Origin: Parafrankia sp. EUN1f
GTDB taxonomy: Bacteria; Actinomycetota; Actinomycetes; Frankiales; Frankiaceae
Length of the DNA: 64,000 nucleotides
Reading direction: 5' to 3'
NCBI RefSeq assembly: GCF_000177675.1
Contig: NZ_ADGX01000025.1
Location: 1-64,000 of the forward strand
In this document: piece by piece, positions 58,516-64,000 of the stretch
How positions within the stretch are numbered: position 1 is the first letter of the stretch
Layout: the number at the start of each line of letters is the position of its first letter
Program-made: the position numbers and the translations under genes
The notes under the pieces: generated by a model
What the model was told of the DNA's origin: nothing
Databases searched by the model: none
What the model saw: only the letters and a program-made list of their open reading frames with translations

Positions 58516-59478
58516 ATGACCACCGCAGCCCCCGCCCAGGCCCTCACCAGCCGGGCGGCACTCACCATCACCCAGCTCACCCCCCGCATCGGCGCCATCG
58601 TGGACGGTGTGCGCCTGGGCGGCGACCTCGACGCGGACACCGTCACCGCGATCCGCGCCGCGGCCCTGCAGCACCGAGTGATCTTCTTCCGCGGGCAGGA
58701 CCACCTCGACACCGCCACCCAGATCGCGTTCGCGCGGCTGCTCGGTCCGCTGACCCAGGCCCACCCCACCCAGGCGCCGCTGGCCGGCGAACCCCTCGTG
58801 CACGAGCTGGACGCCAGCCGCGGTGGCCGCGCCGGCGCCTGGCACACCGACGTCACCTTCACCGACCGGCCGCCCGCGTTCTCCATCCTGCGTGCTGTCA
58901 CCGTCCCACCCCAGGGCGGTGACACCCTGTGGTCGAACACGGTCGCCGCCTACCATGAGCTGCCCGCCGAACTGCGCGAGCTCGCCGAGAAGCTGCGTGC
59001 CCACCACACCAACCAGCACGACTACGGCCTGCGTGAATCCGACCTGGCCGGCCTGCCCCAGGAGATCATCGACCGGTTCCTGGAGTTCCGTTCCGTCGAG
59101 TTCGAGACCGAACACCCCGTCGTGCGCATCCACCCCGAGACGGGGGAGCCGTCCCTGCTGCTCGGTGGTTTCGTCAAGCAGATCAAGGGCCTGTCACCCA
59201 GCCAGTCGACGAACCTGCTGCGCACCTTCGGTGACGCGGTCGCCCGCCCGGAGAACACCGTGCGCTGGCAGTGGAAGACCGGCGACGTCGCCATCTGGGA
59301 CAACCGGTCCACCCAGCACTACGCCGTCAACGACTACAACGACGCCCCCCGCGTGGTGCACCGCGTCACCGTCGCCGGTGACATCCCGGTCGGACCCGAC
59401 GGCCGCCCCAGCGTCGTACGCGCCGGCGACGCCACCGCGTACTCGCCGATCGCCACACCCCCGGGCGCGGGTAGCTGA
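58516..59478 (+). CDS. TauD/TfdA-family dioxygenase (taurine/sulfonate type)
   Basis: 320 residues from ATG 58516, with GAGGAG 8 nt upstream. It is a Fe(II)/2-oxoglutarate-dependent dioxygenase, which releases sulfite from taurine or other alkylsulfonates. The iron triad is H110, D112 (RAGAWHTDVTFTD) and H268 (NRSTQHYAVNDY), and the 2-oxoglutarate-binding arginine is in RVVHRVTVAGD. Other marks: GAIVDGVRLGGDL, VIFFRGQDHLDTATQIAFAR and VPPQGGDTLWSNTVAAYHEL. The upstream leader peptide suggests repression by cysteine. It ends before a strong hairpin. Substrate inferred from family and context. Confidence 0.92.
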   Translation: MTTAAPAQALTSRAALTITQLTPRIGAIVDGVRLGGDLDADTVTAIRAAALQHRVIFFRGQDHLDTATQIAFARLLGPLTQAHPTQAPLAGEPLVHELDASRGGRAGAWHTDVTFTDRPPAFSILRAVTVPPQGGDTLWSNTVAAYHELPAELRELAEKLRAHHTNQHDYGLRESDLAGLPQEIIDRFLEFRSVEFETEHPVVRIHPETGEPSLLLGGFVKQIKGLSPSQSTNLLRTFGDAVARPENTVRWQWKTGDVAIWDNRSTQHYAVNDYNDAPRVVHRVTVAGDIPVGPDGRPSVVRAGDATAYSPIATPPGAGS

Positions 59479-59492
59479 CCCGCCCACCGGCC

Positions 59493-59543
59493 GCCGTTGC
59501 CAGGGTGGGGTTGCCTGTCCCGCCACCCCACCCTGGCAACGGC
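59493..59543. terminator. Long hairpin terminator after tauD
   Basis: GCCGTTGCCAGGGTGGGGT (59493-59511) and its exact complement (59525-59543) form a 19-bp stem with a 13-nt loop, 14 nt after the stop. Confidence 0.88.
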
Positions 59544-59584
59544 ACCCATCCCTCCTCCAGCCCGACCGGGGGAGGGAAAAACCC

Positions 59585-60880
59585 ATGGCCTCGCCGCACC
59601 CTGTCTGCCAGGGTGATCCGATGATCAAAGGGGATCTTCCGGGCGGTCTGGCGGTACGTCGCCCCCGCGCCGACGACCAGCCGCGGGTGCTGGCCGTCCT
59701 GGACGACTGGTGGGCCGGCTTCGGCGGTGACGCGGGCTCCCTGCAACGCAGCCGGCTGCTGCCACGGCTGTTCTTCGAGCACTTCACCGCCAGCAGCTAC
59801 CTGGTCGAACACGCCGACGGCACGGTCGCGGCGTTCCTCATCGGCCTGCTGTCACCGTCGCAGCCCGACGTCGCCTACATCCACTTCGTCGGTGTCGACC
59901 CGGCGCTGCGCCGCCACGGCGTCGCCGCCGCCCTCTACCGCCAGTTCTTCGCCGACGCGGCACGGCACGGCCGCCGGCAGGTCCGCTGTATCACCAGCCC
60001 GGGCAACACCATCTCGCTGGCGTTCCACACCGCGCTCGGTTTCCGCGTCGAACCCGGTGACCTCACCCTCGACGACCGCACGCTCGAGCGCGACTCCCCG
60101 TCCCCGCAGGGCGGGGTCACCGCGCACCGGGACCATGACGGGCCGGGACTGCACCGCATCGTGTTCACCCGTCCCCTCACCGGAGAACCCCCCGCGGCAC
60201 AACCCGCGACCGCATCCGGGACGACGGCAGCGCATCCCCGCCCACACACCAGTCGTGATCTTCGGGTGTGCTTCCTCGGGGACTCGTTCACCGCCGGTGT
60301 CGGTGACCCCACCCGCCTGGGCTGGGTGGGCCGGCTCGCCGCCGCCACCGACCCCGACGGCCTGTACCTGACGACCTACAACCTCGGGATCCGCCGCGAC
60401 ACCTCCACCCAGATCCACGCCCGGTGGAAGGCCGAATGCCTGCCCCGGCTGCCCGCGGGCGCGGACAACAGGCTGGTGCTGTCCTTCGGCGTCAACGACA
60501 CGGCCATCGACGGCCAGCAGCCACGGGTGCCGTTGGAGGAGTCCGTCGCGACCCTGCACGCCCTGCTCACCGAAGCACGTCCGCCGCTGCCGGTGCTGGT
60601 GGTCGGCCCGCCGCCGGGCCTCGACGAGACCCGCGACGTCCGCATCCGCACCCTCGACGCGCGGTACGCAGCTGTCTGCGTCGCACTCGACGTCCCCTAC
60701 GTCAGCGTGTTCGACACGCTCACGGCGCTGCCGGCGTGGGCAGCCGACCTCACAGTCGGTGACGGGGTACACCCCGGGGCCGCCGGCTATCAGATCCTCG
60801 CCGATCTCGTGGCCATCCCCTGGCGGAGCTGGCTGGATGACGGCGACCAGGCCGACGGGTCCAGCGCCGTCCGCGGCTGA
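59585..60880 (+). CDS. Fusion of a GNAT acetyltransferase and an SGNH/GDSL hydrolase
   Basis: 431 residues from ATG 59585, with GGGGGAGGG 9 nt upstream; no stop or frameshift divides it. Residues ~15-205 are a GNAT domain: LAVRRPRADDQPRVLAVLDD, VAYIHFVGVDPALRRHGVAA with the acetyl-CoA loop, and ISLAFHTALGFRVEPGDL. Residues ~225-415 are an SGNH hydrolase: CFLGDSFTAGVGDP (S234), FGVNDTAIDGQQ (N304) and GDGVHPGAAGYQILADLV (D393, H396). The linker is Ala/Pro/Thr-rich. The fusion suggests paired acyl transfer and deacylation on one substrate, but that substrate is unknown. It follows tauD after its terminator. Confidence 0.88.
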   Translation: MASPHPVCQGDPMIKGDLPGGLAVRRPRADDQPRVLAVLDDWWAGFGGDAGSLQRSRLLPRLFFEHFTASSYLVEHADGTVAAFLIGLLSPSQPDVAYIHFVGVDPALRRHGVAAALYRQFFADAARHGRRQVRCITSPGNTISLAFHTALGFRVEPGDLTLDDRTLERDSPSPQGGVTAHRDHDGPGLHRIVFTRPLTGEPPAAQPATASGTTAAHPRPHTSRDLRVCFLGDSFTAGVGDPTRLGWVGRLAAATDPDGLYLTTYNLGIRRDTSTQIHARWKAECLPRLPAGADNRLVLSFGVNDTAIDGQQPRVPLEESVATLHALLTEARPPLPVLVVGPPPGLDETRDVRIRTLDARYAAVCVALDVPYVSVFDTLTALPAWAADLTVGDGVHPGAAGYQILADLVAIPWRSWLDDGDQADGSSAVRG

Positions 60881-61041
60881 ACCCCGCCCGACCGCCGCAC
60901 GTTCCGCCGCTTCGCCACAGCGGACTGCTCCGGCCACCTCTCCAAGAATTCTCCAATCCGGCCGCGGGAACGTGGCAGCGGTGATGACCGGCCCGGCTGT
61001 CCAGCTGTCCGGCCGGCGCAGCCGAGTGATGGGAGAGCGTG

Positions 61042-61620
61042 ATGTATCTGCGGATTCACGGGTTGCCGGCGCATCCACTGGTGGTGCACGCCACCGCCGT
61101 GGTGGTGCCGGCGGCGGCGCTGATGGTCGCGACGGTCGCGGTGTGGTCGGGGCTGCGCCGCCGCGCCGGGCTGGCGCCGGTGCTGCTCGCCGCGGCGGCG
61201 CTCGTCGGGGTACCGGTGACGACGTCGACCGGTGAGCAACTGGAGGCCCGGCTGCCGCCGTCACCGCTGATCGAACGGCACGCCGAGCTCGCGGACGGGC
61301 TGTTGCCCTGGGTGGTGGGGCTGTTCGCCGCCGCGACGGTACTGGCGGTCATGGACTGGCGTGACGGCGGCTGGACGGTGTGGCCGGGGCGGCGCCGGGC
61401 GGTCGCGGCGCCCACCACGGCCACGACGGATCGAGCCGTGTCGGCGACGACTCTGCCCGCGGCAGGAACGCCGGTGGCGCTGCGGGTGATCGCCGCGATC
61501 CTGGCGCTGGTGGCCGCGACGGGTACGGTCGTGCAGGTGGTGCGGATCGGGGATGCCGGCGCGCGGGCGAGCTGGTCGGATGTTCCCGCGGCGGCCCGGC
61601 CCGGCCTGGGTGACGGCTGA
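61042..61620 (+). CDS. DUF2231 membrane protein
   Basis: 192 residues from ATG 61042 (GGGAGAG upstream; GTG 61039 is also possible). Four transmembrane segments are visible: LPAHPLVVHATAVVVPAAAL, GLAPVLLAAAALVGVPVTT, LLPWVVGLFAAATVLAVM and ALRVIAAILALVAATGTVV. The HPLVVH motif and the RHAELADGL stretch are DUF2231 features, possibly heme-related electron transfer proteins of unknown role. The two-component operon begins 14 nt downstream, so it may be co-transcribed. Confidence 0.88.
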   Translation: MYLRIHGLPAHPLVVHATAVVVPAAALMVATVAVWSGLRRRAGLAPVLLAAAALVGVPVTTSTGEQLEARLPPSPLIERHAELADGLLPWVVGLFAAATVLAVMDWRDGGWTVWPGRRRAVAAPTTATTDRAVSATTLPAAGTPVALRVIAAILALVAATGTVVQVVRIGDAGARASWSDVPAAARPGLGDG

Positions 61621-61634
61621 CGGCGGGGGCCGGT

Positions 61635-62363
61635 GTGACAGGTGGCATGGCGCGCAGCGCGCAGCGTCCAGGTGATGGCGCCGGTGGGACGGACGCCCGC
61701 CCTCGGGTCCTTCTCGTCGAGGACGAGCAGGAACTGGCCACCCTGGTCGCAGGCGTGCTGCACGGCGCCGGATATGCCGTCGACCTTGCCGGTGACGGGC
61801 AGCGCGGCCTGCATCTGGGCCTGACCCACCACTACGAGGTGATCGTCGTGGACCGTGGGCTGCCGGTGGTGGACGGTCTGGAAGTACTGCGGGCGTGGCG
61901 CCGCTGTGGCGTCGGCACACCCGTCCTCGTGCTGACCGCCCGCAGCGCTGTCGCGGATCGGGTGGAGGGCCTGGATGCCGGTGCCGAGGACTATCTCGGC
62001 AAGCCGTTCGACCTCTCGGAACTGCTCGCGCGGCTGCGTGCCCTGCGCCGCCGGGGTCAGCCCGACGCGGCGGCCGAGGCGCTGGCGTTGCCTGGAGGGC
62101 GGCGGCTCGACCTCGCCAGCCGCACGGTGGAGGGGACGGATGGTGCTGTGGTGGCACTGTCAGGGCGGGAATGCGCGCTGCTAGCGCTGCTTGCGGGCCG
62201 TCCGGAGCAGGTGTTCGAACGCCAGACGTTGGGCGAGCGGGTGTTCGGGGACGCCGATCCGGCGATAGTCGACGTCTACGTCCACTATCTGCGTCGCAAA
62301 CTGGGCCGCTCGGTGGTACGCACGGTACGCGGGGTCGGCTACCGGCTGGGTGGCCTGCGGTGA
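61635..62363 (+). CDS. OmpR-family response regulator
   Basis: 242 residues from GTG 61635, with GGGGG 6 nt upstream; ATG 61647 is an alternative. The receiver domain is VLLVEDEQELATLVAGVLHG with phospho-acceptor D73 (VIVVDRGLPVVDG), a threonine in VLVLTARSAVADRVEGLDAG, and the lysine of YLGKPFDLSELL. The C-terminal winged helix is TDGAVVALSGRECALLALLA, VFGDADPAIVDVYVHYLRRK and VRTVRGVGYRLGG. It binds DNA as a dimer when phosphorylated. It is coupled to the next kinase gene by a GTGA overlap. Confidence 0.93.
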   Translation: MTGGMARSAQRPGDGAGGTDARPRVLLVEDEQELATLVAGVLHGAGYAVDLAGDGQRGLHLGLTHHYEVIVVDRGLPVVDGLEVLRAWRRCGVGTPVLVLTARSAVADRVEGLDAGAEDYLGKPFDLSELLARLRALRRRGQPDAAAEALALPGGRRLDLASRTVEGTDGAVVALSGRECALLALLAGRPEQVFERQTLGERVFGDADPAIVDVYVHYLRRKLGRSVVRTVRGVGYRLGGLR

Positions 62364-63751
62364 GTGGCCTGCCCGCGCGGATGCGGGTGTTGGGCTGTGC
62401 GGATCGGTGGGGGTTCGCCGCCCGGCGGGCGGTGCGGCGTGCCGATCCTGAGCGGGGGATGGTCGCCACGGCGCGGCGGCGGCTGACCGTGCAGGTGGCG
62501 GTGGCGGTGACCGCGGCGATGCTGCTCGTCGGCGCGACGGCGTTTCTCATCGTCTCCCGCACCCAGAGCCATCAGGTGGACCGTCAGCTGTCCGTGGCGG
62601 TGCAGCGGGCGGAGGACGTGGACGATCCACCGGCGGCGGTCACGCTGATGGTGCGCCGAGCGGACGGTTCGGTGACGGCGACACCAGGTGCAGGCGTCGC
62701 CTGGGAGGACCGCGCGGCGCTGGCGGCGACCGCCCGGGACGGTGTGATGCGCTGGTCGACGCGGCGATCTGGGGACGACGGCGCCTTTCGTGTCCTGACG
62801 GTGCGCCGCGGGGACGGGATCGTGGTACAGGCCGGATACGACCTGGGAGTGCTGCGGGCGGGGCAGCGGCAGCTCGCCGTGGGACTGGGGCTGGCGGGCG
62901 TGGTCGGGCTGGGTGCGGCGGCCGCGATCAGCATGCTGGTGGGGCGGCGGGCTGTGGGCCCGCTGCGGGAGGCTCTGGTGCGCCAGCGGCGGTTCGTCGC
63001 GGACGCGGCCCATGAGCTGCGGACACCGTTGACGTTGCTGCATACCCGCGCCCAGGTGCTGGCACTGACCGCCGGCACGGCCGGTGCGCCCGACGCGGCG
63101 GCCCGTGCCGCGGTGGCGGCGGAGGCACGGGCGGTGGTCGAGGACAGCAGACGCCTCGCCGAGGTTGTGGAGGATCTTCTGGTCTCGGCCGAGCTGACCC
63201 GCCATCCGGCCCGGCGCGAGCCGGTGGATCTCGGTGCCGTCGCCGTCGAGCTCACGAGAGCGGCGGCGGCCTACGCAGACACCCTCGGTGTCACCCTGAC
63301 GGTGGCCATCCGCGGCAGCGGTGAGGCGGCCGGTGAGGCGGAGCCGGTCGTTCTGGGAGCGCCGACAGCACTGCGGCGGGCGCTGGGCGCGCTGGTGGAC
63401 AACGCGATCGCGCACACCCCAGGCGGCGGGGAGGTCACCGTCACGGTGACCTCGTCCAGGACGCGGGAGGGCTCGGGCCAGGTGGCCGTGCGGGTCGCCG
63501 ACACCGGAAGCGGCGTGGACCCGAGCCTGGTCGAACAGATCTTCGACCGGTTCCATCGCGGTCAGCAGGACGGGGACCGCCGGCGTTTCGGGCTGGGGCT
63601 GGCGCTGGTGCGGGAGACGGTCGCCAATCACGGCGGGACGATCGACATCGGGACCAGTGCCAGTTCACCCACCGGCGGTGCGGCGTTCACCATCACGTTT
63701 CCTGCCGCGGTCCCGGATCCTGCCCGGCCGCCTCGCCGCTGGCGGCGGTAG
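62360..63751 (+). CDS. Sensor histidine kinase
   Basis: 463 residues from GTG 62360, overlapping the regulator stop. Two membrane helices (LTVQVAVAVTAAMLLVGATA and AVGLGLAGVVGLGAAAAISM) flank a ~135-residue extracytoplasmic sensor part. The HisKA motif is RRFVADAAHELRTPLTLLHT (H218), the N-box LGALVDNAIAHTPGGG, and the G-boxes RVADTGSGVDPSLVEQIFDR and RRFGLGLALVRETVANHGG. It should sense an envelope or extracellular signal and phosphorylate the regulator before it. The signal is unknown; DUF2231 in front may be part of the system. Confidence 0.93.
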   Translation: MSGLPARMRVLGCADRWGFAARRAVRRADPERGMVATARRRLTVQVAVAVTAAMLLVGATAFLIVSRTQSHQVDRQLSVAVQRAEDVDDPPAAVTLMVRRADGSVTATPGAGVAWEDRAALAATARDGVMRWSTRRSGDDGAFRVLTVRRGDGIVVQAGYDLGVLRAGQRQLAVGLGLAGVVGLGAAAAISMLVGRRAVGPLREALVRQRRFVADAAHELRTPLTLLHTRAQVLALTAGTAGAPDAAARAAVAAEARAVVEDSRRLAEVVEDLLVSAELTRHPARREPVDLGAVAVELTRAAAAYADTLGVTLTVAIRGSGEAAGEAEPVVLGAPTALRRALGALVDNAIAHTPGGGEVTVTVTSSRTREGSGQVAVRVADTGSGVDPSLVEQIFDRFHRGQQDGDRRRFGLGLALVRETVANHGGTIDIGTSASSPTGGAAFTITFPAAVPDPARPPRRWRR

Positions 63752-63760
63752 CCCCTCCGC

Positions 63761-63931
63761 CATAGCTCTGGCGCCGACCGGGCCCTGGTGATGCGCGACG
63801 GCCGCATCCACGCCGACCCGCCCGTACAGGTACCCCGGCCCCGTGACCCCACCGACCTGCGGATGTCGGCGCTGCGCGTCCACCTGCTCGACCTGCTCGG
63901 CGTCCGCCTGGCCGCGGCCCCGCAGGACTGA
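63761..63931 (+). pseudogene. C-terminal remnant of a sulfonate-type ABC transporter ATPase
   Basis: From the stop of the kinase the frame is open to TGA 63929 and reads GADRALVMRDGRIHADPPVQ, then VPRPRDPTDLRMSALRVHLL, DLLGV. This is the last ~55 residues of an SsuB/TauB-like ATPase (segment after the H-loop: ADRVLVMRDGRI and the PRPRD...RxxLLxxL tail). Walker A, signature motif and H-loop are missing, and no ribosome binding site precedes it. It fits a relic of the sulfonate uptake genes once linked to tauD. Confidence 0.75.
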
Positions 63932-63963
63932 CCAGATGATCGACATCGGGCTACGGTGAGTGG

Positions 63964-64000
63964 ATGCAGTTCGATCCCCAGGACCGTCCGTCGCGGGCCT
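63964..64000 (+). CDS. Start of a gene cut by the window edge
   Basis: ATG 63964 opens a frame beginning MQFDPQDRPSRA that runs off the window. The first residues resemble flavin reductase-type proteins (MxFDP... start), which would fit the sulfonate context, but 12 residues are too few to assign a family. A GTG a few bases upstream is an alternative start. Confidence 0.3.
   Translation, partial: MQFDPQDRPSRA

Noticed and set aside
1-64000. CRISPR array, rRNA or tRNA genes
   Set aside because: No regularly spaced direct repeats, cas-like genes, or conserved RNA gene signatures were found.

Overview
The window is very GC-rich (clearly above 70 % by eye), with strongly G/C-biased third codon positions, frequent GTG starts and few T-tracts after its hairpins. 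Gene content is that of a filamentous, high-GC actinobacterium: RbpA, a HelD-type helicase, an Lnt-Ppm1 fusion, DUF2637, DUF3516, ATGA/GTGA-coupled operons and many MMPL/TetR/LuxR genes. A Frankia-like organism is my best guess from gene style. That is an inference; no rRNA or tRNA gene was seen.

Layout. 1-3 kb: mobile-type remnants (IS110 transposase tail, a frameshifted DUF2637/Spd-like protein with a separated HTH tail, a lone ParA). 3-13 kb: lipoprotein substrate-binding protein, LarC (nickel-pincer cofactor synthesis), class IV aminotransferase, a PAS/GAF/HisKA_3 protein without an ATPase domain, a SnoaL-like protein, a cold-shock protein and NagA. 13-20 kb: TesB, an MMPL transporter with a collagen-like N-terminal tract, a small gene with good signals, and a LuxR regulator. 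20-27.7 kb: DUF3516 helicase, small HTH protein, HelD-like helicase, a broken SRPBCC gene and an Sfp-type phosphopantetheinyl transferase. 27.9-37 kb: BioA, a frameshifted diguanylate cyclase, a coupled FchA-FolD pair, TetR divergent from a GNAT gene, DUF4262 and MsrB. 37-44 kb is core-like: RbpA with a SigR-type promoter, Ppm1-Lnt, amidohydrolase, Lrp/AsnC regulator, 5'-3' exonuclease.

44.7-51.1 kb holds the most interesting block: a tightly spaced four-gene operon of fatty acyl reductase-HAD fusion, MDR dehydrogenase, LarA-like nickel-pincer enzyme and PlsC-type acyltransferase. I read it as a candidate undescribed lipid or alcohol pathway using the nickel-pincer cofactor; the same window carries larC. 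51-58 kb: hypothetical proteins, MFS transporter, agmatinase and a tyrosine recombinase beside a decayed TetR gene. 58-64 kb: a sulfur-type locus with a cysteine-attenuator-like leader peptide, a TauD dioxygenase, a GNAT-SGNH hydrolase fusion, DUF2231, a two-component system and the tail of a sulfonate-type ABC ATPase, with a new gene starting at the window edge.

Several conserved genes (DUF2637, SRPBCC, GGDEF, lnt twice, the TetR remnant, perhaps the MFS start) are split by what look like single-base indels, at least four of them in or beside short G/C runs. They could be assembly errors or real pseudogenes; this cannot be decided from the sequence alone. Three sites with the core GTCAAC-N3-GTTGAC, two inside a 49-bp nested-palindrome repeat, mark either a TetR regulon or a small dispersed repeat family.
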